Positions 54,519 to 64,000 of a DNA stretch of 64,000 bases are shown here, in pieces; position 1 is the stretch's first letter, and every line of letters begins with the position of its first letter. The stretch covers positions 95,933,743 through 95,997,742 of the forward strand of contig NC_134839.1 of the NCBI RefSeq assembly GCF_965363235.1, given 5' to 3'. The translations under genes were made by a program, and so were the position numbers. The notes under the pieces are model-generated. The model saw only the letters and a list, made by a program, of their open reading frames with translations, ran no database searches and was not told where the DNA came from. This stretch comes from Mytilus galloprovincialis (Eukaryota; Mollusca; Bivalvia; Mytilida; Mytilidae).

Positions 54519-57500
54519 ATGTCTATAATAAGAACTGTAGCCTCATCAGCTTTACAACAAAGCAAGGTATGAGGTTATCATGTCACATCAAAATAAGAGG
54601 ATAAATTACACTCGGAGGCATGTCATCAAGACAGCGTAGTTGATAAAATTAAACTGTTAAATTATGACCTCCCATATTCGCCTATCGCGTTACGATTACG
54701 AAATCGTCAGAGTGATATCTGTTTTCTTGAATATTCCTTCAGAGTAGCATGAACTGATAAAATTTAAAGGACAGAGTATAAAACAGTTTGGGACTTGTTT
54801 CTCAAAAGGGTTAAATCAATTGATATTTATGACGTCCTTTTCAATAGACAAATTTAGGCCATAGACTATGTCCAAATAATTCTTGAAAGGCTATTTTAAA
54901 TTTTTGCGTTGACACCATCCTGTCGATGTAAAAGGTCAAAGAAAAAAAATATAATAGCCTTTCAAGATGTTATAATACACCTTATCACTAATCCCGGCTG
55001 ACCCGGCCGCTTGAACATTTGACGCATACAACAATCACTTTTCCATTGTGGCGTCAGATATTATAAGTTATCTACGTTCATATCCGTAGATATGGGTATT
55101 TTAACACCCTGAAGTACCCCAGTACACCATGAGGCGTAGCCGAAGGGTGTACATACGCCTCATGGTGTACTGGGGTACTTCAGGGTGTTAAAATACCCAT
55201 ATCTATGGATATGAACGTAGATAGCGAATAGATAGTCCGAATCGGCCGCAGGGGTGTGGAAATATTTGTTGTGAGCACTTGTCCCAGGGCAAGTGAAACC
55301 TAAAATTTCACTTGTCCGGAAAAAAATTTACTTGCCCTGATGATCCCAATAAATATTGAAGTATTTCTTGTTAGCTGATATATGATTCTTACTTAGCACT
55401 GTTGTGCATCACAAACAAATGAAATATATTTGTTTATATGTGTAAAAAATTAGGAAAGTAGGAAATGGGTTGACATCAATGGGACAGAAACCTAACATCA
55501 AACCAACCAATGAAATGACATGTAAACATGGTAAAGGACAATTTTGCAGCAGTTTTTGAATAAAAATTGTAGCCAGTAGGTACATATACTAAATTTGAGG
55601 ACAGTGATTGAAGAAATGTAAACTAAATAATAGATAAACTATTGATTTTGTAGTGTTTCTCTCAACTGACACACTTGTTTTTTTCTTGATTATTTATTAT
55701 TGCCTTGATGGGCAATTAAAGCGTCCCTTTTATTTTCCACTTTGACAACAAATAATGTTGACCTTTCATCTATAAATAAGACTCCATCTATAAATAAGAC
55801 AAAAACTTAATTTATTTTCCGAATTTCCATAGATAGCCAGGGGCAATCTGATATCCACGATGTCTGAAATTCTCGCTTCCGTTTTTTTTTTAAATACTGT
55901 GTCCTCCATTTGCATTTAAGGTTTTCTACTCGACTCATGACTCTTTATATGAATCTCGATACAAAATTTAAAGAATTGACACTTCCGGTAAATGATGGAT
56001 AAAACCTAATCGACGATCCCGGGTCAACGGACAAAGCCAATGCAATGTTACGCAACTCGGGTTCGCATACTTATTTTTTTTTATTTTGGTAATCGATCTA
56101 TTTCCGGTATCATGTAATATTTATCGTCATGAACATTGATGTTTTTACTTGCTGAACATTGGCTTCTTTTACATAAATTAAACATCTTTATACGTTTTGA
56201 AATTAATTTTATGTTTTTGTTGGATTTGAACTTTTTCTTGTATATTTTTTTACTTGTCCACGGGCAACCAAGACAAAAATAATTACTTGTCCGGTTGTTC
56301 CAATGTACGAGTCGGGCATAGCATTTCCACACCCCTGGGCCGAGTTTTATGGAAATTCGGGTACAAAGTGTACCGTGAAAACAACGTTTTTTTCATAATT
56401 TAAAAAAGTTTTATTGAAATTTGGAAATTTTACATATTTTTACAGGGTGTAGGGTACTACCTTTGGTAGAACCCTACGGGTAGTCAAATATACGACGTTT
56501 TTAATACGGAGACAGAGTTACAGGATTGAGTCAAATTTGGCGCTCAATGTTGTGAGAGTTACGTCATAGATGGTGTGACGTCAACATGGGTCATTTGCAT
56601 AGCTAGGTCTGTAGTCCCATTCCTTGAAAATGTGGCAGTCAAGTGATGCATTTAATGAAATGAGTGTAAATGATCGGCATAATAGAACAAAATCGTTAAT
56701 GAATTAAATATTTAATTACAAACATCATGGATAATCTACAGAATTAAATTTTTCATAAGGAGCAATCATGGAACTAAGGAAAACTTACGTGAAGTTCCCC
56801 GGGATAATGGTTAGCAACGTCCGGGAATATGGGTTAGCAACACCCAAGGGCTATGGGTTTTGTAACGACGTGCGTTAACCAATCAAATTCCTAGATATAT
56901 ACTAAGCCGGGGATAATTTGTTTTGTGACGTCAAAAATTTACGGGAACCTGTGTGATATCTAGTAATGGCGGACAAATAGCAATAAGGTGTATTATTTGG
57001 ACTATAGGCCATTCAGACATTTTGTCAGAAGAACTTGAAAAAAAAGGATGACAATTGTTTAAACTACAACAGTTTAACATGGAAATTTGTATCTTTTTTT
57101 CATATTTCTGCTTTTTATACGACCGCAAAAATTTTAATTTTTCGTCGTATATTGCTTTCACATCACGTTGGTGTCGTCGTCTGCGTTGTCGTCGTCGTTG
57201 TCCAAATACTTTTAGTTTTCGCACTCTAACTTTAGTAAAAGTGAATAGAAATCTATGAAATTTTAACACAAGGTTTATGACCACAAAAGGAAGGTTGGGA
57301 TTGATTTTGGGAGTTTTGATCCCAACATTTTAGAAATTAGGGGCCAAAAGGGCCCAAATAAGCATTTTCTTGGTTTTCGCACAATAACTTAAGTTTTTTA
57401 AAAGTAAATAGAAATCTATGAAATTTTGACACAAAGTTTATGACCACAAAAGGAAGGTTGGGATTGATTTTGGGAGTTTTGGTTCTAACAGTTTAGGAAT

Positions 57501-60500
57501 TAGGGGCCAAAAAAGGGCCCACATAAGCATTATTCTTGGTTTTTGCACAATAACTTTAGTTTAAGTAAATAGAAATCTATGAAATTTAAACACAAGGTTT
57601 ATGACCATAAAAGGAAGGTTGGTATTGATTTTGGGAGTTTTGGTCCCAACAGTTTAGGAATTTGGGGCCCAAAGGGTCCAAAATTAAACTTTGATTTCAT
57701 CAAAAATTGAATAATTGGGGTTCTTTGATATGCCGAATCTAACTGTGTATGTAGATTCTTAATTTTTGGTCCCGTTTTCAAATTGGTTTACATTAAGGTC
57801 CAAAGGGTCCAAACTTGGTCCCGTTTTCAAATTGGTTTACATTAAGGTCCAAAGGGTCCAAACTTAAACTTTGTTTGATTTTGACAAAAATTGAATCCTT
57901 GGGGTTCTTTGATATGCTGAATCTAAAAATGTACTTAGATTTTTAATTATTGGCCCAGTTTTCAAGTTGGTCCAAATCGGGGTCCAAAATTAAACTGTTT
58001 GATTTCATCAAAAATTGAATAAATGGGGTTCTTTGATATATATATGCCAAATCTAACTGTGTATGTAGATTCTTAATTTTTGGTCCAGTTTTCAAATTGG
58101 TCTACATTAAGGTTCAAAGGGTCCAAAATTAAACTAAGTTTGATTTTAACAAAAATTAAATTCTTGGGCTTCTTTGATATGCTTTATCTTAACATGTACT
58201 TTGATTATGGGCCTAGTTTTCAAGTTGGTCCAAATCAGGATTCAAAATTATCATATTAAGTATAGTGCAATAGCAAGAAATTTTCAATTGCACAGTATTG
58301 CACAATAGCAAGAAATATCTAATTGCACAATATTGTGCAATAGCAATTAATTTTCAATTGGAGTTATCTTTCTTTGTATAGAATAGTAGTTGAATCAACT
58401 TTAATCATTGTGTTATACAATATACAATGTATTTTCATTTTTACTACCAACTGATAAATTAAAACAATCTTTACCATTCAGTGATAACAAGCACTTTTTA
58501 TTACATTTTAATAATTGCACAGTATTGTGCAATAGCAAGTATTTTCAATTGCACAGTATTGCGCAATAGCAAGAAATATTTAATTGCACATTATTGTGCA
58601 ATAGCAAGAAATTTTCAATTGGAGTCAATTGGAGTTATCTTTCTTTGTCCAGAATAGTAGTTGAATCAACTTAAATCATTGTTTTATACAATATACAATT
58701 GTATATTCACTTTTACTTCCAACTGATAAATTAAAACAATCTTTACCATTCTGTGATAACAAGCACTTTTTTTACATTTTAATATTTTATAATGTATTTA
58801 AATGAGTAGTTATTGTTGCAAACTCCATTAGAAATTCGAATTGAGATCAGTTTTGGAATAAGGGAAAGGGGATGTGAAAAAAAAAAATGGGGGGGGTTCA
58901 ATTTTTCTCATTTCAGATTTCATAAATAAAAAGAAAATTTCTTCAAACATTTTTTTGAGAGGATTAATATTCAACAGCATAGTGAATTGCTCAAAGGCAA
59001 AACAAAAATTTTAAGTTCATTAGACGACATTCAGTCAGAAACCTATGCTGTGTCAACTATTTAATCACAATCCAAATTTAGAGCTGAATCCAGCTTGAAT
59101 GTTGTGTCCATACTTGCCCAAACCATTCAGGGTTCAACCTCTGCGGTCGTATAAAGCTGCGTCCTGCGGAGCATCTGGTTACCGTTTGTTTTAAACTGAT
59201 CCAAAAGTATTATGTCCGATCGAAAGCGGATCTGGAGTAAAACATGTAATATCTATGAAGCAATCTGGTTTCACATAATGTTTAACAAATAAATGTAGAC
59301 AAATCTAGACATAAATTAATTTTGGCATTTATAGCAGTGTCTTCGTGACCACCCATGAAGTGAACTATTCTGGTTACTTCATATGTATATACTACAACAA
59401 CTGGTGTGTTGGTAATTTTCCGTGAACAAGAAAATGACTGAAAAGTTTCATTGATTTGTTTTATCACATGCCGAGTATCAGATACCATTCCACATCGTAA
59501 AATAATTAATGAGTATCCCAGATGAGACCTTAGAACTGGTGTTGTGGATATTCCTGTTAATCATGTCAATATATAATAATACTTACATGATCATATTAAA
59601 GTCTCAATTTACAAAATATTTGTGAAATTCATTCCAGGTCTTGTAAGCATTACTCCAACTGTGTAAGACTCATATGTAGTCAAGGTCGTTAAACACCCTG
59701 GTAGTAAGCATTACTCCAACTGTGCAAGACTCTCATAGGTAGTCAAGGTCGTTAAACACCCTAGTAGTAAGCATTACTCCAACTGTGCAAGACTCTCATA
59801 GGTAGTCAAGGTCGTTAAACACCCTAGTGTAAGCATTACTCCAACTGTGCAAGACTTTCATAGGTAGTCAATGTCGTTAAACACCCTAGTGTAAGCATTA
59901 CTCCAACTGTGCAAGACTTTCATAGGTAGTCAATGTCGTTAAACACCCTAGTGTAAGCATTACTCCACTGTGCAAGACTCTCATAGGTAGTCAAGGTCGT
60001 TAAACACCCTAGTGTAAGCATTACTCCAACTGTGCAAGACTCTCATAGGTAGTCAACTTTATTAAACACCCATGTAGTATTTATGAGTGCTCTCACATGT
60101 TTCTGTACAATTTTTGCCAGGTTTTTTTTTATCAAACTTCTATCAGAAATTTATCTTCAAATTCAAAAGTCAGTGCCGATCAGGTTTTTAAAAAAAAAGT
60201 ATGTCAATCACAACTTAATATTTGGAAAATCGTAAAGCACTCTTACGTGCACAATTCTTGCTATTTTTTATCATATTTATTTCACAGTTTATGCTACTTG
60301 TGAATATTAATTATTTGGAAAATTTCATTGTTGGCACTACTATGGATTCAATTCTTTGAAGATTATCAAAGGTTTATACATGTATTAGCAATGTCTCAGA
60401 AATTGTTCTACAGAAATTTGTATAATTAATTAGAAGGGCTTTCAAGCCTATATTTCTTTAAGACATTGTAAGATGTTTATAAAAAGTTTTAAACTTAAAT

Positions 60501-63500
60501 AGGTATAGGAAGATGTGGTATGAGTGCCAATGAGACAACTCTCCATCCAAGTAACAATTTATAAAAGTAAACCATTATAGGTCAAGGTACTGCCTTCAAC
60601 ACAAAACCTTGGCTCACATCAAACAACAACCTATAAAGGGCCCCAAAATTACAACTGTAAAACCATTCAAACGGGTAAACCAACGGTCTAATCTATTTAA
60701 AAAAAGTTTTGTTAGTAGGGTCAGATTAAGGGGAATTAATTTTGATGAGTTAATAATATTTGTAATATTTTTTTTTGTATTAGCATGGCATATCTCATAT
60801 ACACAAAGATTACTTGGCTCTGCATCATGAGTCGTGGTTCATTGGCTTTGAACGTTTTACACATTAAAGTATCACCATTTTCATTTTACAATTAACTATT
60901 AAAATGACATGTACATAGTTGTGTGTAAGACATGTAAGATGTAAAACTAAGCATTTCTGTATTGCATGAAAATTGAATCTGATTACAAAATCAGGATTTA
61001 AACATATATACATGTACTAGACTTAGATTTATAATGCCTGGTCCAGCAACTGTTCCTTTTTCATTCATGTGTGGTGTCATTTGTTTTAAGGATGAAATAT
61101 TTGCCACAAGACCTTAAACAGACACTCTAATAATATAAAGAAAGCAAAAGTAAGATTTGTACAAAAATCATTGTATTATTTGGGGTGTTTTAATAAAGAT
61201 TTTCTATTTCACTAGGTGCTGTTTCCAGCTGCCTCAATAGGTGTACGAAATTCATCTTCCAGTACAGTAAGTAACTTTCCTTTTTCATGAGTGCCAACAG
61301 TCTATAAACAGAATTTTAAAATGAAGGGTAACTTTTTATTTACCAAAAGGCTGGGGAAGCATAAATTGAAAGTGAAAAAAAAACAAAAATGGTTGAAGAC
61401 AGAAAATAATGATTTGTTAGTTTACATCTGTAGTGTTCCAGCTAGGATTCTTAAACGGCACTTTAGCATGATGAATGATAATTCAAAAAAGGCATGTCAA
61501 ACATTGTCTTATTATGTACTTGTAAATACTGTAATGTAGAAACTGTAAACAGCAAAATTTGACAGGTGCATTTGATGGGCTCTAGCTGGTGTCTGCAAAT
61601 AATATATGAATTGCTTTCTAAATGGTTTTACAAGATGACTAGAATAAAGCACTGAGAAAATCATAATAAATTTTTTTTCAATTGAAATGTGTAGTTTATT
61701 TTTTAAAGTCATAATAAACGTGTGACCGGTGAAAAATAATGTTATTCCAATTCTTGAACCAATGCATACAAACATCATAAACTTAGTCTTCTGTGCACGA
61801 TTTTATCATTTTTTTTTTGCATAAATTTCATATAATCGTCAATTTTTTTTCAATCGTTCAGTGTTGTGAAAATATGGCAGGTAATTAAAGTTCGTGTTTT
61901 GAAGCCGAAGTTTAACGATTGTCACCTGTTTGTCCACAATCTTCAAAAAGCATGGATATTGAGCACGTGTTTAACATGTACAATCAGATAAAAGTTTATT
62001 TTAAGGACATCCATGCGTATTGCGATCAGCGGATTTTTACGAGATGGGTCACACGGAGGTCACTTTGCATACGGAAAATATGTTGGGGAATTGCTTACTG
62101 GAAGGAAGCAATTGAAATAAAGTAAACTTCTTCTTAATATGAACAAATTAAAGAATTTTCTTCAGAAAAAAGTATATGTACATAAGTTTTTAATGAAAAC
62201 TATCCATTGAGTTATAAAAAACATATGCATTATTTTTTTTTAATTTGAGGTTTATTATGAGTTTAACTTGATAAGAATAATCACTAGGTAATTTATTGTA
62301 AACTATCCATCGAATTGTTATCAGATAAATCTTTCAGGCTCCATGAAGCATACAATTGATAACTAGTCAAATGGGGGAGACAAATGCTTTTAAAAAAACC
62401 CCACTTTTTCATAGAATCAAAATATCATTTTGCAATTAAAAAAAATGTCTCTTTTCTTCAATTATTCCTCATTTAATTTGTGAAGATCCATTATTATGAA
62501 TGAACATTAACATGAAAAATAAGTTAAAAAAAATGCCCAAATTTAAATGAAAACTTAATGTTCCAAGAAGTTAAATTATGTCAGGTATAAAACAGTTTAT
62601 AGCATGTTCAGGCTTGAATGATCAGCCTAGCGAGAATTTTTATACATACTGAGGAAGAATTTAAATCTTATTATTAATTTGATAAAGAATATATTATCTG
62701 CTATCCTGTTTTAATTGAAAACATTTATTCAGCGTTTGATCAGAAAACATTTTCATACACAATATTGTGTTATTAGGAAAAGGGATAAAAATACTAAGCT
62801 ATTTTCTTTAATATTACTTTGATATGTGGTTATTTTCTATTAAAGCTACACTAATGAGATGGGGTTTTCTCAGTTGATTAGGACACTGTAAGGGACGACA
62901 TCAAAAGTTCAATGAAGGATAAAAAACAAAAACTTAATTCATATATATATAGGTTTTTCACTGACCCTCCTACCCCCGTCTTAACTTAATTTGGAAAAAA
63001 TTGATTGACCAATAAGGATATATATGTAAAATCGTTGTCAATTTAAACAAAACTTGCAGCAAATTGCTCCCCCCCCCCCCCCCAAACTATTTGAATTAAG
63101 TTTTTTATCCTTCATTAATTTTTGATGTCGTCCCTAAGCCTTGGGAAATAAAAATGTGGCATCAAACAGTTTATTTGTGGTGTTTTAGTTTTAAACTTTA
63201 GAAACCGTCTGGCTACATCAAATCTTAGCCTAGGGATATCATCCAATGAGATTATAGCAGAAAGTCTCCCATTTGTTAAAAAAGTTAAGAACCATAGATA
63301 ATCTATAAGTAGTATCAGAAATTCTAAAAGGGAAGATAAATAACAAAAAACTCAATTATGCCCCACTAACGGGCATTATGTTTTTCTTCTGTCATCAGGT
63401 TAAAGTTTTTGGTTAAGGTAGTTTTGATGAAGTTGAAGTCTAATCAACTTGAAATTTGATACAAAAGTTCCTATGATATAATCTTTCTAATTTGAATGCC

Positions 63501-63810
63501 AAATTAGAGTTTTGACCCCAATTTCATGGTCCACTGAACATAGAAAATGATAGTGGGAGTGGAGCATCCGTGTACCATGGACACATTCTTGTTTTTACAA
63601 GTTATTAAAATTCCTAGTCTTCCTAACTAGAATGAATTTGAAGAAGATCATTGTAAAAGATACATGTATCAGTAGATGACAAATATTCTTTCGATCTTTC
63701 AGAACTTAAAAGATGTTTTAGCAGACTTGATACCAGAAAAACAGAAGGAAGTTGTAGCCTTAAGAAAGGAGTATGGAAACACGAAAGTTGGTGAAGTAAC
63801 ACTGGATATG
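54519..63810 (+). CDS. CS: Citrate synthase, mitochondrial, first three coding exons (partial)
   Basis: Citrate synthase condenses oxaloacetate and acetyl-CoA in the mitochondrial matrix, the first step of the TCA cycle. Coding exons: 54519-54566, 61216-61266 and 63703-63810, all phase 0 with good donors (GTATGAG, GTAAGT, GTAATA). The product starts MSIIRTVASSALQQSK, a basic/hydroxylated presequence without acidic residues, continued in exon 2 (VLFPAASIGVRNSSSST). The mature N-terminus is in exon 3: NLKDVLADLIPEKQ and YGNTKVGEVTLDM, very close to animal CS (compare NLKDILADLIPKEQ and GKTVVGQITVDM). Later exons with the catalytic His/Asp residues lie beyond the window. Exon 1 is supported by its start, donor and presequence character; its join to exon 2 is inferred. 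Confidence 0.88.
55069..55223 (+). repeat. Near-perfect hairpin, 70-bp arms, 15-base loop
   Basis: 55069-55138 is the reverse complement of 55154-55223, with only a single mismatch noticed; the loop is 55139-55153 (GCCGAAGGGTGTACA). The arms include TACCCCAGTACACCATGAGG. This could be a foldback/MITE remnant or a recent inverted duplication. No coding content. Confidence 0.93.
55249..56337 (+). mobile_element. 1.1-kb TIR element (CAGGGGTGTGGAAAT)
   Basis: The ends CAGGGGTGTGGAAAT and ATTTCCACACCCCTG are perfectly inverted, flanked by a 5-bp duplication GGCCG (55244-55248, 56338-56342). Subterminal 'ACTTGTCC' and 'ACTTGCCC' motifs occur near both ends in opposite senses. Only short ORFs are present, so it is non-autonomous. 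The CAG...CTG ends and 5-bp duplication are like the 160-bp MITEs in YBEY, which suggests related transposases, although the interiors differ. Confidence 0.88.
57113..59180 (+). mobile_element. 2-kb 'TATACGACCGC' element with internal iterations
   Basis: Terminal TTTATACGACCGCA and the inverted TGCGGTCGTATAA (59142-59154) mark the ends. The interior is three series of diverged direct repeats: about three ~180-bp units around CACAAAAGGAAGGTTGGGAT (57.24-57.66 kb); four or five ~95-150-bp units around GGGTTCTTTGATATGC (57.7-58.25 kb); and several short units around the palindrome TTGCACAGTATTGTGCAA (58.27-58.62 kb), the last in a larger duplicated block. No transposase is visible. A short relative lies at 1991-2585. 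Confidence 0.8.
59643..60077 (+). repeat. ~62-bp satellite, seven copies
   Basis: Seven tandem copies of a unit containing GTAAGCATTACTCCAACTGT, GCAAGACTCTCATAGGTAGT and GTCGTTAAACACCC, starting near 59643, 59705, 59768, 59828, 59892, 59953 and 60013. The copies are >90% alike with small length changes. The units abut without spacers. Confidence 0.93.
60495..60660 (-). repeat. Dispersed repeat, inverted copy
   Basis: GAAGATGTGGTATGAGTGCC and AATGAGACAACTCTCCATCC are the reverse complement of the 3' part of the family at 36715-37005. It extends through TATAGGTCAAGGTACTGCCT and GGCTCACATCAAACAACAAC. The overlapping ORF 60609-60830 is not considered a gene. Confidence 0.65.
62889..63137 (+). 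mobile_element. ~249-bp TIR element (TAGGGACGACATCAAAA)
   Basis: The left arm TAAGGGACGACATCAAAAGT with ATGAAGGATAAAAAAC and the right arm GTTTTTTATCCTTCATTAAT with TTTTTGATGTCGTCCCTAAG are inverted over about 48 bp with few mismatches. A poly-C run (63070-63083) lies in the interior. Non-coding MITE-like element; the target duplication could not be settled because the end itself is TTA/TAA. Confidence 0.8.
63355..63597 (+). repeat. Dispersed repeat related to 6116-6740
   Basis: Opens TTATGCCCCACTAACGGGCA and closes GGAGCATCCGTGTACCATGG + ACACATTCTTGTTTTT. The start (TGCCCC...) and end (ATCCGTGT.CCATGGACACA) match the ends of the repeat at 6116-6740, with a different, shorter interior. Confidence 0.65.
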
Positions 63811-64000
63811 GTAATATAATCATTAATGATATACATCAAGATAATTATAAATTAATGGTGATAAACAGGAAAACAGACAAAAAAACAACTAAAAAATGTG
63901 AGGAAAACTCATCTTTAAAAGTAAATGTTCATGAAACAAAACCATTTATTTAGAAACTAAGAAGTGATACAGTAAAAAATTGCACCACACCAGTATAAAT

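Larger units (their letters stand above)
54567..61215 (+). other. Citrate synthase intron 1 (6.6 kb)
   Basis: A large intron filled with repeats: a long hairpin (55069-55223), a 1.1-kb TIR element (55249-56337), a 2-kb repeat-rich element (57113-59180), a satellite (59643-60077) and a dispersed repeat (60495-60660). The rest is AT-rich and unremarkable. Confidence 0.8.
61267..63702 (+). other. Citrate synthase intron 2 (2.4 kb)
   Basis: AT-rich, with a MITE-like inverted-repeat element at 62889-63137 and a dispersed repeat at 63355-63597. The small ORFs at 61291-61539 and 61919-62125 have no recognised features. Confidence 0.75.

Noticed and set aside
56931-57284. Arginine-rich Tat-like peptide in a minus-strand ORF
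   Set aside because: The basic run comes from the low-complexity CGTCGT-rich end of the 2-kb TIR element; it has no gene context.
59643-60077. CRISPR-like array
   Set aside because: The units are contiguous satellite copies with no unique spacers, and the context is a eukaryotic intron.

Overview
The window is AT-rich, intron-bearing animal DNA, most likely from a bivalve and probably a mytilid mussel. That is inferred from the host genes (invertebrate-type DNAJC1, YBEY and citrate synthase with short exons and long introns) and from many dispersed repeats of the kind seen throughout mussel genomes. No bacterial operon, CRISPR array, rRNA gene or ordinary tRNA gene was seen.

Host genes. (1) 222-5875, plus: the 3' six exons of DNAJC1, with two SANT domains. 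(2) 21330-22025, minus: a single-exon ORF for an unrecognised basic, helical 231-residue protein. (3) 25627-29576, plus: complete three-exon YBEY (167 residues) with its zinc-binding histidine triad. (4) 31649-32102, minus: first coding exon of a secreted protein with an acidic, then arginine-rich, composition; a TATA box argues for an internal start codon. (5) 54519-63810, plus: first three coding exons of mitochondrial citrate synthase, continuing past the window end.

Mobile DNA dominates the rest. 6.1-9.1 kb holds a dispersed repeat and a 33-bp minisatellite with higher-order structure. 12.0-17.5 kb is a near-complete DIRS-type tyrosine-recombinase retrotransposon with inverted terminal repeats and the internal complementary region typical of the order. 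18-25 kb is a mosaic of repeats, including a 1.2-kb terminal-inverted-repeat element with 8-bp target duplications. The YBEY introns carry three copies of a small transposon with perfect 5-bp target duplications. 38-46.6 kb holds a tRNA-derived SINE, two head-to-tail LINEs and two more LINE fragments. 46.6-53.6 kb is a Penelope-like retroelement split by a very young Gypsy-group LTR retrotransposon whose integrase lies upstream of the reverse transcriptase (the Gmr1-type order). The 6.6-kb first intron of citrate synthase holds a 70-bp-arm hairpin, a 1.1-kb TIR element with 5-bp target duplications, a 2-kb repeat-rich TIR element and a ~62-bp satellite.

The host genes do not form a pathway. 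YBEY (presumed mitochondrial rRNA maturation) and citrate synthase both act in mitochondria, but 25 kb of repeats separate them. All exon boundaries were read by eye from splice consensus and protein similarity; repeat family names are given only where diagnostic features are visible.
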